Below, piece after piece: positions 36,187-49,265 of a DNA stretch of 64,000 nt (positions are counted from its first letter, which is position 1; each line of letters starts with the position of its first letter). The position numbers were made by a program, and so were the translations under genes. Source of the DNA: Linyphia triangularis (Eukaryota > Arthropoda > Arachnida > Araneae > Linyphiidae); NCBI GenBank assembly GCA_963978545.1, contig CAXBTE010000026.1, positions 1 to 64,000 of the forward strand, in the 5' to 3' direction. The notes beneath the pieces are model-generated. The model had not been told where the DNA came from and made no database searches. It saw only the letters and a list, made by a program, of their open reading frames with translations.

Positions 36187-38544
36187 AAGGGGTTAGACTT
36201 AGGAAATTTTATGAAAAAATCACTTTTCCAAAAAATTTCTCAAAATGCTTCCAGATTTTGGTTTTAAAATAGAAATATAGTTTACAGTAACTTTTTATTA
36301 AATATGCCCAAGAAAGGACCCTCAAATCGCTTTATAAACCAAGCTGTCGGTATAATTCAGAAAAATCCAAAATAACGCGTTAACACAGAAATGGAGACGT
36401 TTTTGAACGCAATTTTTGAAACTAGTTGGGAATTGTCCGAAATGCTTTAAAATTTTAGCTGTGACCTTAGAGTATTCTCAAAAGTTACTTTTTATCAAAA
36501 CTGTTCAAGAAAGGACCCTTATATCGATTTATATCCCAAATTATCGGTAAAATTCAGAAAAATCCAAAATAACGCGTTAACACAGAAATAGAGACGATTT
36601 TGAAAGCAATTTTTAAAACTAGCTGGGAATTGTCCGAAATGCTTTGAAAATGATCAAAAGTAACTTTTTATAAAAACTGTCAAGAAAGGACCCTTAAATC
36701 GCTTTATAGCCCAAACTGTCGGTAAAATTCAGAAAAATCCAAAATAACGCGTTAACACAGAAATAGAGACGATTTTGAACGATATTTTTAAAACTAGCTG
36801 GGAATTGTCCGAAATGCTTTGAAAATGCTCAAGAGTTACTTTTTATCAAAACTGTCAAGAAAGGACCCTTAAATCGCTTTATAGCCCAAACTGTCGGTAA
36901 AATTCAGAAAAATCCAAAATAACGCGTTAACACAGAAATAGAGACGATTTTGAAAGCAATTTTTAAAACTAGCTGGGAATTGTCCGAAATGCTTTGAAAA
37001 TGCTCAAAAGTAACTTTTTATCAAAACTGTCAAGAAAGGACCCTTTAATCGCTTTATAGCCCAAACTGTTGGTAGAATTCCGAAAAATCCAAAATAACGC
37101 GTTAACACAGAAATAGAGACGGTTTTGAACGCAATTTCTGAAACTAGCTGGGAATTGTCCGAAATGCTTTAAAATTTTAGCTGTGACCTAAGAGTATGCT
37201 TAAAAGTTACTTTTTATCAAAACTGTTCAAGAAAGGACCCTTAAATCGATTTATAGCCTAAACTGTCGGTAAAATTCAGAAAAATCCAAAATAACGCGTT
37301 AACACAGAAATAGAGACGATTTTGAACGATATTTTTCAAACTAGCTGGGAATTGTCCGAAATGCTTTGAAAATGCTCAAGAGTTACTTTTTATCAAAACT
37401 GTCAAGAAAGAAGCCTTAAATCGCTTTATAGGCCAAACTGTCGGTAAAATTCAGAAAAATCCAAAATAACGCGTTAACACAGAAATAGAGACGATTTTGA
37501 ACGATATTTTTAAAACTAGCTGGGAATTGTCCGAAATGCTTTGAAAATGCTCAAGAGTTACTTTTTATCAAAACTGTCAAGAAAGGACCCTTAAATCGCT
37601 TTATAGCCCAAACTGTCGGTAAAATTCAGAAAAATCCAAAATAACGCGTTAACACAGAAATAGAGACGATTTTGAAAGCAATTTTTAAAACTAGCTGGGA
37701 ATTGTCCGAAATGCTTTGAAAATGCTCAAAAGTAACTTTTTATCAAAACTGTCAAGAAAGGACCCTTTAATCGCTTTATAGCCCAAACTGTTGGTAGAAT
37801 TCCGAAAAATCCAAAATAACGCGTTAACACAGAAATAGAGACGGTTTTGAACGCAATTTCTGAAACTAGCTGGGAATTGTCCGAAATGCTTTAAAATTTT
37901 AGCTGTGACCTAAGAGTATGCTTAAAAGTTACTTTTTATCAAAACTGTTCAAGAAAGGACCCTTAAATCGATTTATAGCCTAAACTGTCGGTAAAATTCA
38001 GAAAAATCCAAAATAACGCGTTAACACAGAAATAGAGACGATTTTGAACGATATTTTTAAAACTAGCTGGGAAATGTCCGAAATGCTTTGAAAATGCTCA
38101 ATAGTTACTTTTTATCAAAACTGTTCAAGAAAAGACCCTTAAATCGATTTATAGCCCAATCTGTCGGGAAAATTCAGTAAAATCCAAAATAACGCGTTAG
38201 CACAGAAATAGAGACGGTTTTGAACGAAATTTTGGAATTTAGCTGGGAAATGTCCGAAATGTGTCAAATTTAGCTGTTAACATAGGAGAATGCTTAAGAG
38301 TTACTTTTTATCAAAACTATCCAAGAAAGGTCCCTTAAATCGCTTTATAGCCCAAACTGTCGTTAAAATTCAAAAAAATCCAAAATAACGCGTTTGCTCA
38401 GAAATGGAGACGATTTTGTACGAAATTTTGAAACTAGCTGGGAAATTTTAGTTGAAGACCTGAAATATGTTTTATATTCATATTCTGTCGAAATTTGACT
38501 GAAAAAATAATTTTTTGAATTTTCAAATTTTTCGAAATTTTTCA
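36187..38544 (+). repeat. C block 3 (2358 bp, 12 monomer anchors)
   Basis: The anchors sit at the same offsets as in C2, the first at 36375 and the last at 38388. It has GAGTATTCTCAAAAG, as in C2, C4 and C5, where C1 and C6 have GAGTATGCTC. I saw no difference from C2 when reading the two side by side, but did not score every base. It keeps both copies of the 722-bp tetramer. Confidence 0.93.
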
Positions 38545-39116
38545 AAGGGGTTAGTCTTAGGAAATTTTATGAAAAAATCACTTTTCCAAAAAATAATTTT
38601 TTGAATTTTCAAATTTTTCAAAGGGGTTAGCCTTAGGAAATTTTATGAAAAAATCACTTTTCCAAAAAATAATTTTTTGAATTTTCAAATTTTTCGAAAT
38701 TTTTCAAAGGGGTTAGTCTTAGGAAATTTTATGAAAAAATCACTTTTCCAAAAAATAATTTTTTGAATTTTCAAATTTTTCAAAGGGGTTAGCCTAAGGA
38801 AATTTCATGAAAAAATCACTTTTCCAAAAAATAATTTTTTGAATTTTCAAATTTTTCAAAGGGGTTAGCCTTAGGAAATTTTATGAAAAAATCACTTTTC
38901 CAAAAAATAATTTTTTGAATTTTCAAATTTTTCGAAATTTTTCAAAGGGGTTAGTCTTAGGAAATTTTATGAAAAAATCACTTTTCCAAAAAATAATTTT
39001 TTGAATTTTCAAATTTTTCGAAATTTTTGAAAGGGGTTAGCCTTGGGAAATTTTATGAAAAAATCACTTTTCCAAAAATTAATTTTTTGAATTTTCAAAT
39101 TTTTCGAAATTTTTCA
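38545..39116 (+). repeat. Mini array, right flank of C3 (7 minis)
   Basis: Starts are 38545, 38621, 38707, 38783, 38859, 38945 and 39031. The first mini is of the TCTT kind: the ACTT mini that begins this flank after C1, C2, C4 and C6 is absent, making the flank exactly 86 bp shorter (572 against 658 bp) than after C2. The same state is found right of C5. Confidence 0.92.
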
Positions 39117-42100
39117 AAGGGGTTAGCCTTAGGAAATTTTATGAAAAAATCACTTTTCCAAAAAACTGCTCAAAATGCTTCCAGATTTTGGTTTTAAAAT
39201 AGAAATATGATTTGCAGTCACTTTATTTCAAATCTGCCCAATAAAGGACCCTTAATTCAGTTTATAGCCCAAAATGTAGGTAAAATTCAGAAATTTTCAG
39301 TGTTTGAAATGCAGTCCTTTTTTGGGATCAACTTTCGACCCCCTTAATATTTAGTGGTTGTTAAGATTTTCGTTTTTAAGAATCTCCTATTAATGAACTT
39401 CAATGTTGCCAAGTTACAACATTGTGCTCCCAAAACTCTCTGTGTAAAAATTATGTATGTGTACCACTGAAAAAAACAACTTTGCAAATTTTGACCCCCT
39501 TAATATTTTGTGGTTGTTAAGATTTTCGTTTTTAAGAATCTCCTATAGAAGACCTTAAATGTGGCCAAGTTACAATACTGTGCTCCAAATACACTATGAG
39601 TAAAAATTCAAAAACTGTAAAATCAATGTATTTTCAAAGGGAAATTTTGAACTTTGAAAATAGTGGCTCAAATGCTACCAAATTTTTTTTGGGGACCTGA
39701 AATATGTTTTATATTCATATTCTGTCCAAATGTGACTGAAAAAATAATTTTTTGAATTTTCAAATTTTTCGAAATTTTTCAAAGGGGTTAGCCTTAGGAA
39801 ATTTTATGAAAAAATCACTTTTCCAAAAAATGGCTCAAAATGCTTCCAGATTTTGGTTTTAAAATAGAAATATGATTTGCAGTCACTTTATTTCAAATCT
39901 GCCCAATAAAGGACCCTTAATTCAGTTTATAGCCCAAAATGTAGGTAAAATTCAGAAATTTTCAGTGTTTGAAATGCAGTCCTTTTTTGGGATCAACTTT
40001 CGACCCCCTTAATATTTAGTGGTTGTTAAGATTTTCATTTTTAAGAATCTCCTATTAATGAACTTCAATGTGGCCAAGTCACAACATTGTGCTCCCAAAA
40101 CTCTCTGTGTAAAAATTATGTATGTGTACCACTGAAAAAAACAACTTTGCAAATTTTGACCCCCTTAATATTTTGTGGTTGTTAAGATTTTCGTTTTTAA
40201 GAATCTCCTATAGAAGACCTTAAATGTGGCCAAGTTACAATACTGTGCTCCAAATACACTATGAGTAAAAATTCAAAAACTGTAAAATCAATGTATTTTC
40301 AAAGGGAAATTTTGAACTTTGAAAATAGTGGCTCAAATGCTACCAAATTTTTTTTGGGGACCTGAAATATGTTTTATATTCATATTCTGTCCAAATGTGA
40401 CTGAAAAAATAATTTTTTGAATTTTCAAATTTTTCGAAATTTTTCAAAGGGGTTAGCCTTAGGAAATTTTATGAAAAAATCACTTTTCCAAAAAATGGCT
40501 CAAAATGCTTCCAGATTTTGGTTTTAAAATAGAAATATGATTTGCAGTCACTTTATTTCAAATCTGCCCAATAAAGGACCCTTAATTCAGTTTATAGCCC
40601 AAAATGTAGGTAAAATTCAGAAATTTTCAGTGTTTGAAATGCAGTCCTTTTTTGGGATCAACTTTCGACCCCCTTAATATTTAGTGGTTGTTAAGATTTT
40701 CATTTTTAAGAATCTCCTATTAATGAACTTCAATGTGGCCAAGTCACAACATTGTGCTCCCAAAACTCTCTGTGTAAAAATTATGTATGTGTACCACTGA
40801 AAAAAACAACTTTGCAAATTTTGACCCCCTTAATATTTTGTGGTTGTTAAGATTTTCGTTTTTAAGAATCTCCTATAGAAGACCTTAAATGTGGCCAAGT
40901 TACAATACTGTGCTCCAAATACACTATGAGTAAAAATTCAAAAACTGTAAAATCAATGTATTTTCAAAGGGAAATTTTGAACTTTGAAAATAGTGGCTCA
41001 AATGCTACCAAATTTTTTTTGGGGACCTGAAATATGTTTTATATTCATATTCTGTCCAAATGTGACTGAAAAAATAATTTTTTGAATTTTCAAATTTTTC
41101 GAAATTTTTCAAAGGGGTTAGCCTTAGGAAATTTTATGAAAAAATCACTTTTCCAAAAAATGGCTCAAAATGCTTCCAGATTTTGGTTTTAAAATAGAAA
41201 TATGATTTGCAGTCACTTTATTTCAAATCTGCCCAATAAAGGACCCTTAATTCAGTTTATAGCCCAAAATGTAGGTAAAATTCAGAAATTTTCAGTGTTT
41301 GAAATGCAGTCCTTTTTTGGGATCAACTTTCGACCCCCTTAATATTTAGTGGTTGTTAAGATTTTCGTTTTTAAGAATCTCCTATTAATGAACTTCAATG
41401 TTGCCAAGTTACAACATTGTGCTCCCAAAACTCTCTGTGTAAAAATTATGTATGTGTACCACTGAAAAAAACAACTTTGCAAATTTTGACCCCCTTAATA
41501 TTTTGTGGTTGTTAAGATTTTCGTTTTTAAGAATCTCCTATAGAAGACCTTAAATGTGGCCAAGTTACAATACTGTGCTCCAAATACACTATGAGTAAAA
41601 ATTCAAAAACTGTAAAATCAATGTATTTTCAAAGGGAAATTTTGAACTTTGAAAATAGTGGCTCAAATGCTACCAAATTTTTTTTGGGGACCTGAAATAT
41701 GTTTTATATTCATATTCTGTCCAAATGTGACTGAAAAAATAATTTTTTGAATTTTCAAATTTTTCGAAATTTTTCAAAGGGGTTAGCCTTAGGAAATTTT
41801 ATGAAAAAATCACTTTTCCAAAAAATGGCTCAAAATGCTTCCAGATTTTGGTTTTAAAATAGAAATATGATTTACAGTCACTTTATTTCAAATCTGCCCA
41901 AAAAAGGACCCTTAATTCAGTTTATAGCCCAAAATGTAGGTAAAATTCAGAAATTTTCAGTGTTTGAAATGCAGTCCTTTTTTGGGATCAACTTTCGACC
42001 CCCTTAATATTTAGTGGTTGTTAAGATTTTCGTTTTTAAGAATCTCCTATTAATGAACTTCAATGTTGCCAAGTTACAACATTGTGCTCCCAAAACTCTC

Positions 42101-43771
42101 TGTGTAAAAATTATGTATGTGTACCACTGAAAAAAACAACTTTGCAAATTTTGACCCCCTTAATATTTTGTGGTTGTTAAGATTTTCGTTTTTAAGAATC
42201 TCCTATAGAAGACCTTAAATGTGGCCAAGTTACAATACTGTGCTCCAAATACACTATGAGTAAAAATTCAAAAACTGTAAAATCAATGTATTTTCAAAGG
42301 GAAATTTTGAACTTTGAAAATAGTGGCTCAAATGCTACCAAATTTTTTTTGGGGACCTGAAATATGTTTTATATTCATATTCTGTCCAAATGTGACTGAA
42401 AAAATAATTTTTTGAATTTTCAAATTTTTCGAAATTTTTCAAAGGGGTTAGCCTTAGGAAATTTTATGAAAAAATCACTTTTCCAAAAAATGGCTCAAAA
42501 TGCTTCCAGATTTTGGTTTTAAAATAGAAATATGATTTACAGTCACTTTATTTCAAATCTGCCCAAAAAAGGACCCTTAATTCAGTTTATAGCCCAAAAT
42601 GTAGGTAAAATTCAGAAATTTTCAGTGTTTGAAATGCAGTCCTTTTTTGGGATCAACTTTCGACCCCCTTAATATTTAGTGGTTGTTAAGATTTTCGTTT
42701 TTAAGAATCTCCTATTAATGAACTTCAATGTTGCCAAGTTACAACATTGTGCTCCCAAAACTCTCTGTGTAAAAATTATGTATGTGTACCACTGAAAAAA
42801 ACAACTTTGCAAATTTTGACCCCCTTAATATTTTGTGGTTGTTAAGATTTTCGTTTTTAAGAATCTCCTATAGAAGACCTTAAATGTGGCCAAGTTACAA
42901 TACTGTGCTCCAAATACACTATGAGTAAAAATTCAAAAACTGTAAAATCAATGTATTTTCAAAGGGAAATTTTGAACTTTGAAAATAGTGGCTCAAATGC
43001 TACCAAATTTTTTTTGGGGACCTGAAATATGTTTTATATTCATATTCTGTCCAAATGTGACTGAAAAAATAATTTTTTGAATTTTCAAATTTTTCGAAAT
43101 TTTTCAAAGGGGTTAGCCTTAGGAAATTTTATGAAAAAATCACTTTTCCAAAAAATGGCTCAAAATGCTTCCAGATTTTGGTTTTAAAATAGAAATATGA
43201 TTTGCAGTCACTTTATTTCAAATCTGCCCAATAAAGGACCCTTAATTCAGTTTATAGCCCAAAATGTAGGTAAAATTCAGAAATTTTCAGTGTTTGAAAT
43301 GCAGTCCTTTTTTGGGATCAACTTTCGACCCCCTTAATATTTAGTGGTTGTTAAGATTTTCGTTTTTAAGAATCTCCTATTAATGAACTTCAATGTTGCC
43401 AAGTTACAACATTGTGCTCCCAAAACTCTCTGTGTAAAAATTATGTATGTGTACCACTGAAAAAAACAAATTTGCAAATTTTGACCCCCTTAATATTTTG
43501 TGGTTGTTAAGATTTTCGTTTTTAAGAATCTCCTATAGAAGACCTTAAATGTGGCCAAGTTACAATACTGTGCTCCAAATACACTATGAGTAAAAATTCA
43601 AAAACTGTAAAATCAATGTATTTTCAAAGGGAAATTTTGAACTTTGAAAATAGTGGCTCACATGCTACCAAATTTTTTTTGGGGACCTGAAATATGTTTT
43701 ATATTCATATTCTGTCCAAATGTGACTGAAAAAATAATTTTTTGAATTTTCAAATTTTTCGAAATTTTTCA
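39117..43771 (+). repeat. A-unit array 4 (7 units)
   Basis: Starts are 39117, 39782, 40447, 41112, 41777, 42442 and 43107, all 665 bp. The units at 39782 and 40447 are mosaics with a T1 front (CCCAATAAAGG) and an A2 middle (TTCATTTTT, GTGGCCAAGTCAC). The neighbours 41777 and 42442 share GATTTACAG. The last unit has GGCTCACATGCTACC, a marker otherwise seen only at 43933 and 48440, plus the private AAACAAATTTGC. Confidence 0.93.
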
Positions 43772-43932
43772 AAGGGGTTAGCCTTAGGAAATTTTATGAA
43801 AAAATCACTTTTTCAAAAAATAATTTTTTGAATTTTCAAATTTTTCAAGGGGGTTAGCCTTAGGAAATTTTACGAAAAAATCACTTTTCCAAAAATAATT
43901 TTTTGAATTTTCAAATTTTTCGAAATTTTTCA
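43772..43932 (+). repeat. Extra mini pair not followed by a C block
   Basis: This is the usual left-flank pair (75 bp at 43772 and 86 bp, AAGGGGG, at 43847), but it is followed at 43933 by an A unit and not by a C block. It is the only such case in the window and is explained by tandem duplication of the segment holding one A unit and the mini pair. Confidence 0.92.
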
Positions 43933-44597
43933 AAGGGGTTAGCCTTAGGAAATTTTATGAAAAAATCACTTTTCCAAAAAATGGCTCAAAATGCTTCCAG
44001 ATTTTGGTTTTAAAATAGAAATATGATTTGCAGTCACTTTATTTCAAATCTGCCCAATAAAGGACCCTTAATTCAGTTTATAGCCCAAAATGTAGGTAAA
44101 ATTCAGAAATTTTCAGTGTTTGAAATGCAGTCCTTTTTTGGGATCAACTTTCGACCCCCTTAATATTTAGTGGTTGTTAAGATTTTCGTTTTTAAGAATC
44201 TCCTATTAATGAACTTCAATGTTGCCAAGTTACAACATTGTGCTCCCAAAACTCTCTGTGTAAAAATTATGTATGTGTACCACTGAAAAAAACAACTTTG
44301 CAAATTTTGACCCCCTTAATATTTTGTGGTTGTTAAGATTTTCGTTTTTAAGAATCTCCTATAGAAGACCTTAAATGTGGCCAAGTTACAATACTGTGCT
44401 CCAAATACACTATGAGTAAAAATTCAAAAACTGTAAAATCAATGTATTTTCAAAGGGAAATTTTGAACTTTGAAAATAGTGGCTCACATGCTACCAAATT
44501 TTTTTTGGGGACCTGAAATATGTTTTATATTCATATTCTGTCCAAATGTGACTGAAAAAATAATTTTTTGAATTTTCAAATTTTTCGAAATTTTTCA
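43933..44597 (+). repeat. Single A unit between two mini pairs
   Basis: This T1 unit carries GGCTCACATGCTACC, as does the unit at 43107. The segments 43107-43932 and 43933-44758 are both 826 bp (665+161) and differ by few bases, such as AAATTTGC against AACTTTGC. It is therefore the second copy of a tandem duplication. Confidence 0.9.
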
Positions 44598-44758
44598 AAG
44601 GGGTTAGCCTTAGGAAATTTTATGAAAAAATCACTTTTTCAAAAAATAATTTTTTGAATTTTCAAATTTTTCAAGGGGGTTAGCCTTAGGAAATTTTACG
44701 AAAAAATCACTTTTCCAAAAATAATTTTTTGAATTTTCAAATTTTTCGAAATTTTTCA
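44598..44758 (+). repeat. Mini pair, left flank of C4
   Basis: Minis at 44598 (75 bp) and 44673 (86 bp, AAGGGGG) lead into C4 at 44759 (GGGGTTAGACTT). Confidence 0.92.
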
Positions 44759-47116
44759 AAGGGGTTAGACTTAGGAAATTTTATGAAAAAATCACTTTTC
44801 CAAAAAATTTCTCAAAATGCTTCCAGATTTTGGTTTTAAAATAGAAATATAGTTTACAGTAACTTTTTATTAAATATGCCCAAGAAAGGACCCTCAAATC
44901 GCTTTATAAACCAAGCTGTCGGTATAATTCAGAAAAATCCAAAATAACGCGTTAACACAGAAATGGAGACGTTTTTGAACGCAATTTTTGAAACTAGTTG
45001 GGAATTTTCCGAAATGCTTTAAAATTTTAGCTGTGACCTTAGAGTATTCTCAAAAGTTACTTTTTATCAAAACTGTTCAAGAAAGGACCCTTATATCGAT
45101 TTATATCCCAAATTATCGGTAAAATTCAGAAAAATCCAAAATAACGCGTTAACACAGAAATAGAGACGATTTTGAAAGCAATTTTTAAAACTAGCTGGGA
45201 ATTGTCCGAAATTCTTTGAAAATGATCAAAAGTAACTTTTTATAAAAACTGTCAAGAAAGGACCCTTAAATCGCTTTATAGCCCAAACTGTCGGTAAAAT
45301 TCAGAAAAATCCAAAATAACGCGTTAACACAGAAATAGAGACGATTTTGAACGATATTTTTAAAACTAGCTGGGAATTGTCCGAAATGCTTTGAAAATGC
45401 TCAAGAGTTACTTTTTATCAAAACTGTCAAGAAAGGACCCTTAAATCGCTTTATAGCCCAAACTGTCGGTAAAATTCAGAAAAATCCAAAATAACGCGTT
45501 AACACAGAAATAGAGACGATTTTGAAAGCAATTTTTAAAACTAGCTGGGAATTGTCCGAAATGCTTTGAAAATGCTCAAAAGTAACTTTTTATCAAAACT
45601 GTCAAGAAAGGACCCTTTAATCGCTTTATAGCCCAAACTGTTGGTAGAATTCCGAAAAATCCAAAATAACGCGTTAACACAGAAATAGAGACGGTTTTGA
45701 ACGCAATTTCTGAAACTAGCTGGGAATTGTCCGAAATGCTTTAAAATTTTAGCTGTGACCTAAGAGTATGCTTAAAAGTTACTTTTTATCAAAACTGTTC
45801 AAGAAAGGACCCTTAAATCGATTTATAGCCTAAACTGTCGGTAAAATTCAGAAAAATCCAAAATAACGCGTTAACACAGAAATAGAGACGATTTTGAACG
45901 ATATTTTTCAAACTAGCTGGGAATTGTCCGAAATGCTTTGAAAATGCTCAAGAGTTACTTTTTATCAAAACTGTCAAGAAAGAAGCCTTAAATCGCTTTA
46001 TAGGCCAAACTGTCGGTAAAATTCAGAAAAATCCAAAATAACGCGTTAACACAGAAATAGAGACGATTTTGAACGATATTTTTAAAACTAGCTGGGAATT
46101 GTCCGAAATGCTTTGAAAATGCTCAAGAGTTACTTTTTATCAAAACTGTCAAGAAAGGACCCTTAAATCGCTTTATAGCCCAAACTGTCGGTAAAATTCA
46201 GAAAAATCCAAAATAACGCGTTAACACAGAAATAGAGACGATTTTGAAAGCAATTTTTAAAACTAGCTGGGAATTGTCCGAAATGCTTTGAAAATGCTCA
46301 AAAGTAACTTTTTATCAAAACTGTCAAGAAAGGACCCTTTAATCGCTTTATAGCCCAAACTGTTGGTAGAATTCCGAAAAATCCAAAATAACGCGTTAAC
46401 ACAGAAATAGAGACGGTTTTGAACGCAATTTCTGAAACTAGCTGGGAATTGTCCGAAATGCTTTAAAATTTTAGCTGTGACCTAAGAGTATGCTTAAAAG
46501 TTACTTTTTATCAAAACTGTTCAAGAAAGGACCCTTAAATCGATTTATAGCCTAAACTGTCGGTAAAATTCAGAAAAATCCAAAATAACGCGTTAACACA
46601 GAAATAGAGACGATTTTGAACGATATTTTTAAAACTAGCTGGGAAATGTCCGAAATGCTTTGAAAATGCTCAATAGTTACTTTTTATCAAAACTGTTCAA
46701 GAAAAGACCCTTAAATCGATTTATAGCCCAATCTGTCGGGAAAATTCAGTAAAATCCAAAATAACGCGTTAGCACAGAAATAGAGACGGTTTTGAACGAA
46801 ATTTTGGAATTTAGCTGGGAAATGTCCGAAATGTGTCAAATTTAGCTGTTAACATAGGAGAATGCTTAAGAGTTACTTTTTATCAAAACTATCCAAGAAA
46901 GGTCCCTTAAATCGCTTTATAGCCCAAACTGTCGTTAAAATTCAAAAAAATCCAAAATAACGCGTTTGCTCAGAAATGGAGACGATTTTGTACGAAATTT
47001 TGAAACTAGCTGGGAAATTTTAGTTGAAGACCTGAAATATGTTTTATATTCATATTCTGTCGAAATTTGACTGAAAAAATAATTTTTTGAATTTTCAAAT
47101 TTTTCGAAATTTTTCA
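44759..47116 (+). repeat. C block 4 (2358 bp, 12 monomer anchors)
   Basis: Anchors run from 44947 to 46960 with the same steps as C2. Private differences seen by eye are GGGAATTTTCCGAAATGC near 45001, where others have GAATTGTCC, and CGAAATTCTTTGAAAATGATC near 45210, where others have ATGCTTTG. Both tetramer copies are intact. Confidence 0.93.
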
Positions 47117-47774
47117 AAGGGGTTAGACTTAGGAAATTTTATGAAAAAATCACTTTTCCAAAAAATAATTTTTTGAATTTTCAAATTTTTCGAAATTTTT
47201 CAAAGGGGTTAGTCTTAGGAAATTTTATGAAAAAATCACTTTTCCAAAAAATAATTTTTTGAATTTTCAAATTTTTCAAAGGGGTTAGCCTTAGGAAATT
47301 TTATGAAAAAATCACTTTTCCAAAAAATAATTTTTTGAATTTTCAAATTTTTCGAAATTTTTCAAAGGGGTTAGTCTTAGGAAATTTTATGAAAAAATCA
47401 CTTTTCCAAAAAATAATTTTTTGAATTTTCAAATTTTTCAAAGGGGTTAGCCTAAGGAAATTTCATGAAAAAATCACTTTTCCAAAAAATAATTTTTTGA
47501 ATTTTCAAATTTTTCAAAGGGGTTAGCCTTAGGAAATTTTATGAAAAAATCACTTTTCCAAAAAATAATTTTTTGAATTTTCAAATTTTTCGAAATTTTT
47601 CAAAGGGGTTAGTCTTAGGAAATTTTATGAAAAAATCACTTTTCCAAAAAATAATTTTTTGAATTTTCAAATTTTTCGAAATTTTTGAAAGGGGTTAGCC
47701 TTGGGAAATTTTATGAAAAAATCACTTTTCCAAAAATTAATTTTTTGAATTTTCAAATTTTTCGAAATTTTTCA
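47117..47774 (+). repeat. Mini array, right flank of C4 (8 minis)
   Basis: Starts are 47117, 47203, 47279, 47365, 47441, 47517, 47603 and 47689. Order and spacing are the same as right of C2, including the CCTAAGG mini with TTTCATG at 47441 and the CCTTGGG mini at the end. Confidence 0.92.
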
Positions 47775-49104
47775 AAGGGGTTAGCCTTAGGAAATTTTAT
47801 GAAAAAATCACTTTTCCAAAAAACTGCTCAAAATGCTTCCAGATTTTGGTTTTAAAATAGAAATATGATTTGCAGTCACTTTATTTCAAATCTGCCCAAT
47901 AAAGGACCCTTAATTCAGTTTATAGCCCAAAATGTAGGTAAAATTCAGAAATTTTCAGTGTTTGAAATGCAGTCCTTTTTTGGGATCAACTTTCGACCCC
48001 CTTAATATTTAGTGGTTGTTAAGATTTTCGTTTTTAAGAATCTCCTATTAATGAACTTCAATGTTGCCAAGTTACAACATTGTGCTCCCAAAACTCTCTG
48101 TGTAAAAATTATGTATGTGTACCACTGAAAAAAACAACTTTGCAAATTTTGACCCCCTTAATATTTTGTGGTTGTTAAGATTTTCGTTTTTAAGAATCTC
48201 CTATAGAAGACCTTAAATGTGGCCAAGTTACAATACTGTGCTCCAAATACACTATGAGTAAAAATTCAAAAACTGTAAAATCAATGTATTTTCAAAGGGA
48301 AATTTTGAACTTTGAAAATAGTGGCTCAAATGCTACCAAATTTTTTTTGGGGACCTGAAATATGTTTTATATTCATATTCTGTCCAAATGTGACTGAAAA
48401 AATAATTTTTTGAATTTTCAAATTTTTCGAAATTTTTCAAAGGGGTTAGCCTTAGGAAATTTTATGAAAAAATCACTTTTCCAAAAAATGGCTCAAAATG
48501 CTTCCAGATTTTGGTTTTAAAATAGAAATATGATTTGCAGTCACTTTATTTCAAATCTGCCCAATAAAGGACCCTTAATTCAGTTTATAGCCCAAAATGT
48601 AGGTAAAATTCAGAAATTTTCAGTGTTTGAAATGCAGTCCTTTTTTGGGATCAACTTTCGACCCCCTTAATATTTAGTGGTTGTTAAGATTTTCGTTTTT
48701 AAGAATCTCCTATTAATGAACTTCAATGTTGCCAAGTTACAACATTGTGCTCCCAAAACTCTCTGTGTAAAAATTATGTATGTGTACCACTGAAAAAAAC
48801 AACTTTGCAAATTTTGACCCCCTTAATATTTTGTGGTTGTTAAGATTTTCGTTTTTAAGAATCTCCTATAGAAGACCTTAAATGTGGCCAAGTTACAATA
48901 CTGTGCTCCAAATACACTATGAGTAAAAATTCAAAAACTGTAAAATCAATGTATTTTCAAAGGGAAATTTTGAACTTTGAAAATAGTGGCTCACATGCTA
49001 CCAAATTTTTTTTGGGGACCTGAAATATGTTTTATATTCATATTCTGTCCAAATGTGACTGAAAAAATAATTTTTTGAATTTTCAAATTTTTCGAAATTT
49101 TTCA
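47775..49104 (+). repeat. A-unit array 5 (2 units between C4 and C5)
   Basis: Units start at 47775 (AACTGCTC type, as after every C block) and 48440 (with GGCTCACATGC). This is the shortest A run between two C blocks, so C4 and C5 are spaced by only about 2.1 kb. The marker in the second unit links the left flank of C5 to that of C4, as expected if the whole mini-C-mini-A cassette was duplicated. Confidence 0.93.
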
Positions 49105-49265
49105 AAGGGGTTAGCCTTAGGAAATTTTATGAAAAAATCACTTTTTCAAAAAATAATTTTTTGAATTTTCAAATTTTTCAAGGGGGTTAGCCTTAGGAAA
49201 TTTTACGAAAAAATCACTTTTCCAAAAATAATTTTTTGAATTTTCAAATTTTTCGAAATTTTTCA
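49105..49265 (+). repeat. Mini pair, left flank of C5
   Basis: Minis at 49105 (75 bp) and 49180 (86 bp, AAGGGGG) are the same two types as left of C2, C3 and C4. Confidence 0.92.
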
